A DNA stretch of 64,000 bases from the NCBI GenBank assembly GCA_029990175.1, contig JARKIP010000022.1:23596001-23660000 (forward strand), in the 5' to 3' direction. How positions within the stretch are numbered: the stretch's first letter is position 1; each line of letters opens with the position of its first letter. Below are positions 32,685-44,610 of this stretch, in pieces. The notes under the pieces were generated by a model that ran no database searches, was not told where the DNA came from, and saw nothing but the letters and a program-made list of their open reading frames with translations. This DNA is from Petunia secreta (lineage: Eukaryota > Streptophyta > Magnoliopsida > Solanales > Solanaceae). Position numbers and translations under genes: made by a program.

Positions 32685-34006
32685 TGATATTCGGCGAAAA
32701 AAATATGTTTACAGCCTTCTTTTGCCTCACATTTGTAGCCTTTATGCATTGAGTGAGTTTATATCATAGTACTTTTAAGCTTATTACGTACTTTTAATTG
32801 TGTAGGAATGCATTGGAGGAAATTGACTGATTTGGAGCTAAAATGAGAGTAAACGGAGCTTTGAAGTTTGAGTAGAAGCTCGAGACCTGACTAAAAAACA
32901 AAGCAAGGACGTGAACTGAGAGAAAATTTTGAAACACATTAAAAAAAGCCTACCATGCCGCGCTAGGCGTCGCATTGCGCCGTGGTAGGGTCGATTTCAG
33001 AGAATTTGAAAATTGTGCAGGTGCAGGAAATTACCCTGCCGCGGTGCGTTGTCCATTGCATGGCACGACGCGGCGGGCCAGAATTTCTGCTATTTCTTAT
33101 TTTGGATTTCCGAGTTATGTGGGACTACGGGGACGATATAAAAGCCCTGAAACACGCCTAAAAACAGAACTTTTGACCTGGGAAGGAGCAAAAGGAGGCT
33201 AGTGCTTTTGAGACTTCAAGAACATAAGAGTTATTCTTTAATTCTTCCATTCTTCCTATAATTTATTCATTCATGCATTATCCTTACATGATTGTGATGA
33301 ACATGATCAGCTAAGTTACCCCATCTAGGGCTTGACTGAACCATTATAAGATGATGTGCTGAATATTTTATTAATTTAATCAAGCATGACATTATTAATC
33401 CTGATTATTCAGCTATGTTTTGATTGCTTTCGGTTGTAGAGCTCACAATTGAATGTGTCATTTATTCTTGTAAACACTTAGGAGAGAATTTTGAGTTAGG
33501 GTTGGTTCAATAGTGATACTTTAACCCAAATAATGAATTATTTAGGGGAGAAGAGCGGGGTGAGTTCGGGAACTCGTGGACACGTGGGTAGTCCAACTTA
33601 CATCTTGTGTTAACTTAGAAAAGTAACTCCAGATAGTCATTGCTTGTTATTGGAAAATACAAGCGGTAAACTAGGAGCTCACGGTCATTAGGGATAGTCA
33701 AGCGAGATTGAATGCGTAGTATTCGATACATCAATCCAATAATTGGGGAAGTCATGTTCTAGGCCTTTTTATTCTTGAGATTTTCTCTAGTACTTATTAT
33801 TTGCTTTTAGTTAATTGTCATTAATTTCTAGTTTATATACCAAAATCATTATAAATCGTTCTTGAAATTGTTTGAACTAAAACTTGGTAAAAGTTGAGTT
33901 ACGAACTACAGTTTGCACCCAGTAGGATTCGACCCCGGATTTGTTAAAGCGAGTTATATTTGCAGCGACCGCTTATACTTTCTAGGACGAATTTTGGGTG
34001 TGATCA
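32685..34006 (+). repeat. Athila/Tat-like 3' LTR (element G)
   Basis: 1322 bp from TGATATTCGG to GGGTGTGATCA. Its ends and length match those of the E LTRs (TGATATTTGG to GGGCGTGATCA, about 1.33 kb). It includes an imperfect duplicate of a GC-rich block (CCGCGCTAGGCGTCGC near 32960; CCGCGGTGCG near 33040). The rest of the element is missing apart from 32264-32684. Confidence 0.7.
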
Positions 34007-35844
34007 ATCACCATTCACCAGTTTATAAAAGTTCCAATCAAATTTTGTCTCGCGGGTCACAACACTGAGTTTTGATCGAGGCTGAATTAAGTACAAATAC
34101 AACTGTAAAATTAAAAGTTAAAACTCGTTACCAAACTATAAAATGTGATGCCGTCGAACAGTGTACAGAAATGACTTTATTTGGAACAATTTCACAAAGC
34201 AACCTGAAATGGAATCTTTTAAACTTCAATGGTATATTATGCCAATTTCCTAACAGGAAAAATATGAAAAAGCAGCAGTGTAACAGATTTACGTAACTGT
34301 GCTGAATTTCGGGATTGAAACCTAATAGTGCTAATAAATAAGAATAGAACAATCCAAAATTCAGCATATTCCCAACACCGACCAGATTTTGATTTCCAAA
34401 TCATACTGTTTTTTACTTTATCTTATTTGATAGGTTAATTAATTAATTAATATTAATCTTGATTGTGTAGTCTAATATTATCTACTTGGTGCCATAAATT
34501 AGAAAACTTAATTATTAATCCAATAATTGATCAATTTCCTCGTAACGTATTCATAGCGTGGCGCACAGTTCAATTCTGGCAAAACACTTCTTTCCTTTTC
34601 TTTTCCCTAATAAATATGGAGTATTCTTTATGTAATTTCTAGTATTTTATGTCAGGCTTTCACATGTACGTAGAAATTAGGGAAATATTCTCGCAATGAA
34701 CCTAATCTACTATTGTTGCTTAACACCGGGATAAACTTTTATGACTTTAATTGTGAAAACATGTTGGCCTTCTTCAGCCGTAACATGGATTAAGCAATCA
34801 TTTAAATGGAACACAGCATCAAGATTAAAAAATGATAGAAACAGTCAATCACATGTCGAATGATGATCTTCTATGTCGAGAACAATTTTGTTAACTAATA
34901 AGAGTAACTTCTGCAGAGTAGAAATAGAGTACGTAATTATAAATGTTTTGATCAAACCTTTGGAACTTGTGATTGCATACATACTCTGTATCTATAAGAC
35001 TTTCAAGATATAATCTTGAATACGTAATAATATTAGTGTGAATATAAAAACTTCTGAGTGCGCCTAAACTAAAAAGTTTGCAGTAAGTTGTTTTCATTTT
35101 GAAACAGAGAAAAAAAAAAAAGAAAAATTACGTCATAATCTGGAAATGAGTGATGAAGAATGGCTCAAATTATACAAACAAGTTGAAAGTAATTGGAAGT
35201 ATTTCATTTTTATTTTTTCTTTTATATCTTCGAATAAGTATACAACCTCATAATTAAATACTACAATACGAAAATTATGAAAAGTATATCATGAGTGTCT
35301 AGCAATATATATATTTATTGATTTACAATTATAAATTATTTCATTTTAGAAAAGAAACAAAATTTGTGTCATAATTTAGCCAGCTGTTTGTGCTGGGCTT
35401 TGTCTGAGGATCAGACAGAAAGATCAAAGGAAACATAACAGTGTGCCATCACTGGCATAATACCCAACCAGCGCATCTTAACAGAAACCTACTCACAACT
35501 AACAACCTGGATTTCAAATTCATCAAAATCATTCCATACCAAACACATGCAGTTCCACAATCTAAATTCCATTGGAAAAATAAATATTAAATCATCAAAA
35601 TTTGAACTTTCGTTCTTATTTTCAACTAAATTAAATATCATTTCCTTTCTTTTATTACGGAAATGAATTCTACGTTTCAAATTCACATAAATATTGTGTG
35701 TCTATTACAATAATGAGAAACGGAATTGGAATCCCCCTAACTGGAAAATATAAAAAAGAAGGAAAATAAAAATACCATTATCTCTTTTTTATTTATTGAC
35801 TTTTCTTCTCCTAATAATGTGAAAATGATGACTGAATTCAAAAG
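34007..35844. other. Intergenic, downstream of the S40 gene
   Basis: AT-rich, with no supported gene. Open stretches at 34072-34367, 34891-35097 and 35489-35686 show no known motif. The 3' untranslated region of the S40-like gene should lie at the right end. Confidence 0.5.
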
Positions 35845-36249
35845 TCATGTTTCTAGAAAACCAGTCATCCGAAGAATTGAATTCCTTACTTGACTCAAAT
35901 CTCTTCCCTTAAGGGTCCTGCCATTTCCTGTACAAACGGAGAATGTCGTCATTTTTCCAGCAATTCTCCGGTCAGTTATCACGTGAGGCGGCACCATTTC
36001 TTCTTCGTGATCTCTATACTCGTCTTCGAAAAATATTGGTGTGTTATCCATGTACTTGAACCAACAAGTTTTGTCAGGAATATTAACTGGGATGGAATTG
36101 GAAGTATTCCGCTTCAGTGTCTTTATTCTAGCTATCTTGTTATTACGACGAATTTGGAAGTCATACTCTTCATCATTAGCTTCATGAACAACTTCATGTC
36201 TACCATTTTCTAGGAAAACCACTTCGGATTCTTGAAATTCTTCAGCCAT
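35845..36249 (-). CDS. Senescence regulator S40 family (DUF584) protein
   Basis: A complete single-exon gene of 134 codons. It starts MAEEFQESEVVF, the family N-terminus. The C-terminal DUF584 block includes VPPHV, DRRIAGKM, FSVCTGNGRTLKGRDLSQ and VRNSILRMTGFLET and ends with TGA at 35845-35847. A mid-protein SIPVNIPD segment is also typical. S40 proteins are plant-specific, mostly nuclear and linked to leaf senescence and stress or hormone response; the biochemical role is poorly known. I chose ATG at 36249 because the family starts at this Met; a TTG three codons upstream is not a start. Lack of introns and length fit the family. All recognised blocks are intact, so it is likely functional. 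It is isolated among transposons. Orthologue identity is not determined. Confidence 0.93.
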   Translation of the reverse strand: MAEEFQESEVVFLENGRHEVVHEANDEEYDFQIRRNNKIARIKTLKRNTSNSIPVNIPDKTCWFKYMDNTPIFFEDEYRDHEEEMVPPHVITDRRIAGKMTTFSVCTGNGRTLKGRDLSQVRNSILRMTGFLET

Positions 36250-36349
36250 TGAGAACAAGTGTTAGAGTTGTATTTGAAGGGGTTTTGGGTATTGGAGAGA
36301 GGGAAATGAAGGGTTAATTTTGTAGGAAAAAGGAGGGGAGAGGAGAGGA

Positions 36350-36356
36350 ATTTATA
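36350..36356 (-). promoter_or_regulatory. TATA box of the S40-like gene
   Basis: On the minus strand TATAAAT lies about 100 bases before the ATG, which leaves room for a start site near 36325 and a 5' leader of about 75 bases. The leader contains CT-rich runs. Confidence 0.6.
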
Positions 36357-36965
36357 GGGAATTAGGAAGAAGTGATTGAATGATTGATAAATGATGAATG
36401 AATCGTAGTGAGTACACTTTGATTGGTTTTTGGTCAGATGGCGTCATTCTAAAGGGCATTGAGTGCGGTCCCAGTTTTCTCTCTCTGTTACTTGCAACTC
36501 ACGGCTTTTGTTTGTGTGTATCTATAGGTTTGTGTGTATGGGAATGGAGTTAATTAACCAGATCTCTAAATTACCTTTAGCATTAATGTTTTTGTCAGCT
36601 TTGTACTTTCACATTGTTTATTAATATATTCTGGACATTTTGCAATTTTCACATTTTGTTTTCTCTACCAGTTTCATTTCACATGGCAATACTTGACAGC
36701 TACAACATTTAACAAAAAATTTATTGTTTCATCTGTTTTATTTTATGTAAGCCTAATCGATTATATGTACAGCTTAAGAACGTATGAAAGGTTTTGGGAC
36801 AATAATTTTGATATATTATAATATGTGCCTATAAGATCATGTCGTTAATAATATGGCTACTTATATATTAATACTAAAAGTATGCATTAGTACATCCCAG
36901 AAATGTGCCCCGTAGAGTATCGTCATTGCCAAGTTTAGCCAAATTGAGTTTAGCCAAATTGATAC
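36357..36965. other. S40-like gene promoter region up to element B
   Basis: About 600 bp without a gene, ending in GATAC (36961-36965), the left target duplication of element B. A short direct repeat TTTAGCCAAATTGA occurs twice just before it. Confidence 0.5.
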
Positions 36966-38289
36966 TGTTGGGATATACTAATAATCATGTGGTTTTAGTT
37001 GGATTATTCCTAGTTGAACAATTGGTTATTCATTTATTAAATATAATGAATTATTATTAATTTAGATCAATTGTGTCATGTGTGTCCTATTATTTATATA
37101 GTAGTTGATTTAGTGTGTAGAGCCAAGCTTATACACGGAAGATTAAATCATCGGTTCTTATAAATAATAAAGTAATGTTCACAGTCTAAGATGGAAATTG
37201 GACAAAGCCATCGGTATGATTGTAGTACAAGATTATGTATAATTTATCTTGATTATGGGAATGGTATAATTCCAACTTCTTGTGCTAGTGCGCTTTGTGT
37301 GCATTGAACGGACCAAGTAGAGAAAAGTATTTTTATACTGACTATATAAAATAAACTCCCTAGCTCATCAGATGTACTTATACTCTTAATCTTGATATAG
37401 TTATTATTAGTGATGTATATTATTCATTGTCTTGATTTATCAATAGGTGAGGTCCAGGTTTGGGTCAAATAATTCCTGATAAGTTGGATAATGATAATAT
37501 GCATTTGCGAAGTAATAGCTAGTTGATAGAATCCACGTCTCGGTATAGAGATTGATGACACCCCTTTATGTAAGCTTATAAGTTTCTATGTGTAAATCTG
37601 GCCAGTGGATTTTGTTTCCGGCACATGGAATAAGTTAAGCGGAACTCTAAAGGATATTCATTTAGTCAATATATTAAATTTTCAGTAATTTGATATTATT
37701 GATTGGTGTCTGTAATCTTAACGTGGGGAGTTAAATAAGATTTGATGGAAAAATTCGAAATTCAACTGAGGAGTGCAGTTACGAATTTCTAGTGGAAATA
37801 ATTTGTAATTTATTATGGAAAGGTTAATTCTAGAAAAAAGAATTAATTCCATAATTGGAAGCCTCATTAATTAATTCTGTGGTCCCTGTTGTGACCGAAT
37901 TCAATTAGGACTAGGAGAGAGGTTTCTTGGTGGAAAAGAATCCTAGATAGTTTTGGAAAAGGGTTTTACCCTAAAACTATATAAGGAGGATTCTTGGCCA
38001 AAAGGAAACAGACAAGAAAAACCTAATAGTTTTCTCTCTCTGAAATATTTGTTCCACCCAAATATTATTAGTCTTGTATTGTTCGGGCACACGGCAGAAG
38101 ATCATGGAACTGGAGGACGATCTCGTAGATGATCTTGTTCGTGATTGAAGATTGTTTCAAGGTTGAAGTCACGCTTCAAGAGGTATTCCGTTTTATATTT
38201 ACGTAAAACTAAATTACCTGCTAGTTTGTCTAGATTACATGTGAGTTTCATGATCCTGGAATTGCTTCCGCTGTATTTACATTCCTTTA
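36966..38289 (+). repeat. Element B 5' LTR
   Basis: Starts TGTTGGGATATAC and ends TTCCTTTA rather than the canonical CA; the 3' LTR ends the same way, so the change predates insertion. A TATA-like ACTATATAAGG is at about 37977-37987. Confidence 0.95.
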
Positions 38290-38291
38290 AT

Positions 38292-38303
38292 TGGTATCAG
38301 AGC
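38292..38303 (+). other. Element B primer binding site
   Basis: TGGTATCAGAGC, initiator-Met tRNA type, three bases after the LTR, the same spacing as in A. Confidence 0.92.
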
Positions 38304-41298
38304 CTGCTCACGTCTAACTAGATAACTAGAGTTTCATGAAAAACGAGCTATATAGTTGCATCTAAATAGATAACATGAAACGTGTTTGTATATATGTGTG
38401 ATTATATACATGAATTGTTCGTTTTAAATGTGTGGTCAAAGATTTAAATTTTAGAAAACCTGGATGAGATTGCACCGGCAGTGTAGTCTTGTTATATTGA
38501 GTGTTGGACCGTGACCCATAAAAGATGGTGATTCTGTTTTCTAAGTCAGTGGTAATTACAAATTTTTGTGAGGATTTATTTCAAGATCCACTAAGTTTGT
38601 GATGTTAATTGACTATGAAAGATAAGAGGAATCATATCTGTTGTTTTGTGGGAAGTCACGAAACAATTCTTAATTGTTTGGTTAGAAAATATTGACTTCT
38701 GGACAAAGTTTTGCCAAGTGAAACTTATAAAAATAAGGGTGAAAAAGAAAATGGTTAAGGTTAACTTTACCTGGTTTCTTTTGGCGGTGGAAAACCCTAT
38801 TTTATGTTTTTTTTTTTTTAAAAAAAGGGTTGCTTCCTTAATTATTTCTTGGTAATTATTTCAAGCCAATATTTAATCAAAGTGCAGTTCTTTTATTTGA
38901 TTGTACTCTACATGAATACTAGCGCAAATTAAAGAAAAAGAATTACTTGCCGAGTATAATATCATGTATAAATTAAGAACTTTTTATTAATAAATAGTTC
39001 TCATAGGAGTGGTTGTTTATTTGAAATAATTGAAAATTCTTAATACCTTATACTTGTGTTAAAATTTTATGATGAATAAATTATTATCACTTATGTGATT
39101 TATTTATTTAGATATCATTGAAAATTTTAACATGTTATGCATGTAATAAGATATCATACATGAATTAAGAATTTGTGATTAATAAAAGGTTACCGCTAAA
39201 GTGGTTATTTATTTAGACATCATTGTAAAATTCTTTATACTTTATACTAGTGTGATGATATCATGCATGTGATTAAGAATTTATGATTAATAAAAGTTAC
39301 CATTAAAGTAGTTTATTTATTTGGAATCATTAAAATTTCTTGATAGTTTTATACATGGTAATCTACTACATGAATTAAGAATTTAGATTAATAAATAATT
39401 ACAATCAAATTGATTTATTTATTTGTAATCACGGTAAAATTCTTAATAGTACTTTTTAAATGTGTTAAGAATTTGTGATAAATAAATGGTTGCAATCAAA
39501 GTAATTTATTTATTCAGAATCTTTGAATTTTTTTTTTAATTGTGTTGTTCATGTTAGATGATATTGTATATGGATCGGGAGTTTATGATGAATAAATGGT
39601 AACCTCCAAAGTGGAGTATTTATTTGGAATCATTGAAAATTCTTAAAGCATTATACATGTGATTATATTAATACATGAATTGAGAATTATGATTAATAAA
39701 TAGAATTCACTAGAGTGATCTATTTATTTGAGTCATTGAACATTCTCAATGTACCATGTGAAAATTGTCTCGTCGTAAGGGTATACTAGTGGTCAAATTT
39801 TATCTACTTGAAAAGGAGAATTAATTTCGTGGTACTAGATACACTAAATTAATTCATGAGATAAGATATTGAGATTTTTACCTAATAGGAGAAAATAATA
39901 TCTTGGGTTCTCATGTGTATTAATTGAAAGGACAATTTGATGTAAGATGAGGTTTTGTGTATCTTAGTCAAAGAAGTAACACATGTATACCTTGTACTCA
40001 TGGGATAATTATAAAGAGAATGAAAATCGGCATCATGTTTACTTTAATTCATAACAATACCTAAAATGGTTATCTTCGAATTTGGTCATAGCTTTGCGAT
40101 CAAGAATTCACGATCTCTCATTGACTTGAAATTCGACAGAGACATCAGAAACGATCCAATAAGAAATTTTCACTGCTTTCCAGTAAGTGGTGTCGGTTTT
40201 TGATATTTTTGGAGATCGTTTAGATGGACTTTTAGTCAGTGTGCTGGATTTAAACGTGAATTAAATATGAAAAGTCATTCTTTATATCAATTTTAGTTTA
40301 TATTAAATTTGGGACATGATAATGCATGATAATTTTATATGTATTGATGTATGATAAGAATGTAATTCATATTTTGACGTAAGAGTCGCACTGTTTTAAC
40401 AAAATACAAATTTTTTAAAATATGTTGTTTGATCTTGATTCATGGATATCAAAAGATTATATGTTGATATATGATTAGAACAAGCAATAGAGATATTTTA
40501 AATTCTAAAAACGTGAAAACAAAATTTGTCCGAATTTGGTCATAGTTTTGGAGATCAGGATAATTTGACAGACTCCGATTGACTTGAAATTTGGTAGGTT
40601 CATCGGAAACGGCCCAATGAGAAAAACACACTGCTTTGCAGTGTTCATGTCGTTTTTCGGCAGTTTGACGCTGTTAAGATGGTGTTTTTGGCGTTTTTCT
40701 ATTTTCTGGAAATTATTTTTCTTCGAAAAGTTAATGGTTGGCACCCAGTGGTAATAAGGATTATTCTATATGGTCTCCATGATCATATAATAGTATAAAC
40801 AATAAGTTTACGTGTTGACATCAGTTCTTCCTCCATAACGGATAAATTTATTGTTAAGTATACTTGGCTTAAAAGTCCCTATGATATCCATGATTAAATA
40901 CTAGTATAAAAATGTGTTTACGTGTTGACAATAGGTCTCCCTCCCTAACGGATAAATGTATTGTTGGTATACTAGATTTAATCACTAGTTGTTGATGACT
41001 TGTATATATCTCTCCAACTGAGAATAGCATGTTGAGTCAATGAGACTAGGGCTATTCAATAATTGATATTTACTTGAATTAAATTGATAGTAGACTCTCC
41101 AACTGAGTTTGATATTATTTAATTTAATGAGTGAAATCTGACATTGCATGTATATGGTGCATAAATAGTTATTTTTCCAACGAATTTGGCTATTCGAGCT
41201 GCATGAAAATATATGTGTAATGTGTTTTGAATTTGATTATTCAATGTTACATGACCTGAGTTGATCTATTTAAATTGTTTTGTCTCACTAATTAGATA
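38304..41298 (+). other. Element B leader
   Basis: Untranslated leader of about 3 kb. It holds the hairpin repeat array (38935-39765). Two diverged copies of a CGAATTTGGTCATAG-to-GATGG block (40079-40226 and 40532-40682) and two copies of a roughly 115-bp block with TTTACGTGTTGACA (40770-40865 and 40885-40975) follow. A has single copies of the last two and no hairpin array. The ORF at 38646-38855 is not convincing. Confidence 0.75.
38935..39765 (+). repeat. About eight tandem hairpin-forming repeats in B leader
   Basis: Degenerate units of roughly 95-110 bp. Each has a TTAAGAATTTGTGATTAATA-like part, then about 20 bases centred on ACCACTAAAGTGGT-like sequence, then TTTATTTATTTGGAATCATT. The AATAAAT and ATTTATT flanks pair around the ACTAAAGT centre, so each unit can form a hairpin. 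Unit starts are near 38968, 39068, 39163, 39264, 39375, 39467, 39577 and 39677. Confidence 0.8.
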
Positions 41299-42780
41299 TG
41301 TCTTTATTTCAATTCCCTAAGTCTATCCTCTCACAAAACTAAATGATCTAGGATTTATTTTGGTGATGAGAAGACATTAATTTAAAGGATGCATTATATG
41401 TATGTTAAGTTAGAAAGAAATTTAATTTCAGTTTCTAGCTTAATAAGAGATGGATATTCAATTTATTTTACCAATAACTTTGGTGTTATTGAGGTTAATA
41501 AATGTTTATATCTAGTGGTACATATTGCAATGTCCTTTTATTTGATATGTCTTCCGAATTTAACGATATTGATCTGCCCCATAAGAGAAAATATTCTTTG
41601 AAATTGAATAACACTTATCTGTTGCTCTTGTATCAAGGTCATATTTATTTTAATAGAATACTTTTGGTTGGTTATGGATGGATCTTTAAGGTTCATTGAA
41701 AGTGGAGGCACTACCAACTCTGTGGATTCTTATTAAAAGGAAATATGACTAAGTGATACTTCCTCTTAAAAGGAGATAGAGCTAGTGATAAGTTAGAATT
41801 AATTCGTTCTGATTAGTATAGTCTGATGAACATACATGCAAGAGGTATTTTTGAGTATTTTTATGACATTCATAAATGATTACTCAAAATATGAATATAT
41901 TTATTTGATGCATTGAAAGTCTTAATGCTTTGAAAAATTCAAGGAGCGTAAGACTGAAAAGGAAAAGCGTCATGAAAAATATATTATATCACTGCGATTT
42001 GATTGTGGTGGCGATACCTCTTTGCAATGTTCACTAACTACTTATCAGAATAAGGAATTATATCTATACCTGGGACGTTATAACAAAATGGTATAGTAGA
42101 AAGGATATATTAGACTCTTATGGAGATGGTTAGATCAATGTGAAGTTATTCAAACTTGTTATTCACTTTCGCATTGGGAATATGCCTTAGAAAATTTAAA
42201 TTACATTCTAAATATAGTCCTTCTATGTTAGTACCTATTAAAGGGAAAACTGGTTAGTTGGAATCAAGGATGAATGTGTATATGTTTACTGGCTATCCAA
42301 AGGGGACGAAAGAAGTTTATTTACCTGTCATAATGAAAAGAAGGTATTTGTTTAGCATAAATACCAGATTTCTAGAATATGACTATTTAATAAACAATGC
42401 TCATAGAAGTAAATTTTATTTACTAGAACTGTACAAAGAAATAACAAGTGATTCACCTGAAAATCCAAAAGTTCAATTGAAATCCAATCGACATGTTGGA
42501 ATTGACATTCCATTGTATTTATATAGTGGGAGAAATGTCAATAGACAAAAGATGATTGGAAATCCATTACTCCAAAGTAGCGGGAGTGAATTTTTTGAAA
42601 AGTCATTAATATACACTACAAGATGAAGTTGTTCGTATTCTTATACCGAAAGGTAAGAAAAGAATATTGAGACTTAAGACTCTAATTGTTGTGTGGTTTC
42701 ACCACAAGAACATGGTAGTGTGAATTAGTAGTAGTACTTTATCGTAGTGGGAGAAAAGAATGAAAATTGTTCCGTTAGCA
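41299..42780 (+). pseudogene. Element B polyprotein remnant
   Basis: The gag start (ATG at about 41299) is followed after some 15 codons by a stop and a deletion into the protease end. LISVSSLIRDGYSIYFTN (about 41413-41470), a degraded pre-integrase finger and integrase blocks (to about 42150) are present with many frameshifts. The integrase C-terminal region at 42258-42626 aligns with A (GYPKGTKE; SGRNVNRQ). After a decayed linker near 42750, the sequence jumps to the 3' end of the element without RT or RNase H. Confidence 0.85.
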
Positions 42781-42949
42781 CTCTTGGGATAGTTTCATGA
42801 CTGGATCCTGCAGAGGTTAAGACCGACCGATTAGTAATCTAAAGGCACTGTTGGACAATGATTGCATCAGAAAATAACTTGGCTAGATCCTTTTATTATT
42901 CATGTAAAAGGAATGCTTGTGAAAGTTGTAGGTGCATGGTTAAAGTCTA

Positions 42950-43041
42950 AGTGGGAGTTTGATGAGATATATACTATTAACCATGTGTTTAGATATAGTA
43001 TGTATTATACAATGATATGGTTATAAGTATAAGTGGGAGAT
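42950..43041 (+). repeat. Duplicated polypurine tract of element B
   Basis: AAGTGGGAG occurs at about 42950 and again at 43031, each after a TGGTTA-containing block like that at the 3' end of A. Only the second adjoins the LTR. Confidence 0.7.
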
Positions 43042-44365
43042 TGTTGGGATATACTAATAACAATGTGGTTTTAGTTGGATTATTCCTAGTTGAACAATTG
43101 GTTATTCATTTATTAAATATAATGAATTATTATTAATTTAGATCAATTGTGTCATGTGTGTCCTATTATTTATATAGTAGTTGATTTAGTGTGTAGAGCC
43201 AAGCTTATACACGGAAGATTAAATCATCGGTTCTTATAAATAATAAAGTAATGTTCACAATCTAAGATGGAAATTGGACAAAGCCATCGGTATGATTGTA
43301 GTACAACATTATGTATAATTTATCTTGATTATGGGAATGGTATAATTCCAACTTCTTGTGCTAGTGCGCTTTGTGTGCATTGAACGGACCAAGTAGAGAA
43401 AAGTATTTTTATAATGACTATATAAAATAAACTCTCTAGCTCATCAGATGTACTTATACTCTTAATCTTGATATATTTATTATTAGTGATGTATATTATT
43501 CATTGTCTTGATTTATCAATAGGTGAGGTCCAGGTTTGGGTCAAATAATTCCTGATAAGTTGGATAATGATAATATGCATTTGCGAAGTAATAGCTAGTT
43601 GATAGAATCCACGTCTCGGTATAGAGATTGATGACACCGCTTTATGTAAGCTTATAAGTTTCTATGTGTAAATCTGGTCAGTGGATTTTGTTTCCGGCAC
43701 ATGGAATAAGTTAAGCGGAACTCTAAAGGATATTCATTTAGTCAATATATTAAATTGTCAGTAATTTGATATTATTGATTGGTGTCTGTAATCTTAACGT
43801 GGGGAGTTAAATAAGATTTGATGGAAGAATTCGAAATTCAACTGAGGAGTGCAATTACGAATTTCTAGTGGAAATAATTTGTAATTTATTATGGAAAGGT
43901 TAATTCTAGAAAAAAGAATTAATTCCATAATTGGAAGCCTCATTAATTAATTCTGTGGTCCCTGTTGTGACCGAATTCAATTAGGACTAGGAGAGAGGTT
44001 TCTTGGTGGAAAAGAATCCTAGATAGTTTTGGAAAAGGGTTTTACCCTAAAACTATATAAGGAGGATTCTTGGCCAAAAGGAAACAGACAAGAAAAACCT
44101 AATAGTTTTCTCTCTCTGAAATATTCGTTCCACCCAAATATTATTAGTCTTGTATTGTTCGGGCACACGGCAGAAGATCATGGAACTGGAGGACGATCTC
44201 GTAGATGATCTTGTTCGTTATTGAAGATTGTTTCAAGGTTGAAGTCACGCTTCAAGAGGTATTCCTTTTTATATTTACGTAAAACTAAATTACCTGCTAG
44301 TTTGTCTAGATTACATGTGAGTTTCATGATCCTGGAATTGCTTCCGCTGTGTTTATATTCCTTTA
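43042..44365 (+). repeat. Element B 3' LTR
   Basis: 1324 bp, same length as the 5' LTR, ends TTCCTTTA, followed by GATAC. Confidence 0.95.
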
Positions 44366-44610
44366 GATACAAGCATCAAAAGATATAGTTCTAACAAAAC
44401 ATCTTTCTTCCTTATTCATTATCAGCTGCTGTATTATAGTAGGAGGAAGGTAAACATACTTAAAAACTACATTAAAACTAACATAACTAAGAGCCAACTT
44501 TGCTAAAAGGTGTGCTGCTACATTTGCTTGTCTGAACTTATACTTAATTGTTTGGAGCTCCATTCTGCACGGCGACGACCTATATTCGGAAACAAGATAT
44601 GAGTAAGTAG

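Larger units (their letters stand above)
36966..44365 (+). mobile_element. Ty1/copia element B, complete ends, gag and RT deleted
   Basis: Flanked by GATAC (36961-36965 and 44366-44370). The LTRs are each 1324 bp and differ at about 17 sites by eye. It belongs to the same family as A: LTR, primer site, leader and pol blocks all match. It has only a stump of gag, parts of integrase, and no protease motif, RT or RNase H, and must be non-autonomous. The leader is about 3 kb, three times that of A. Confidence 0.95.

Noticed and set aside
32975..33202. 75-codon open frame in LTR G
   Set aside because: GC-rich duplicated LTR block; no domain and no start context.
35890..36213. Plus-strand 107-codon open frame opposite the S40 gene
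   Set aside because: Antisense shadow of a clearly conserved coding region.
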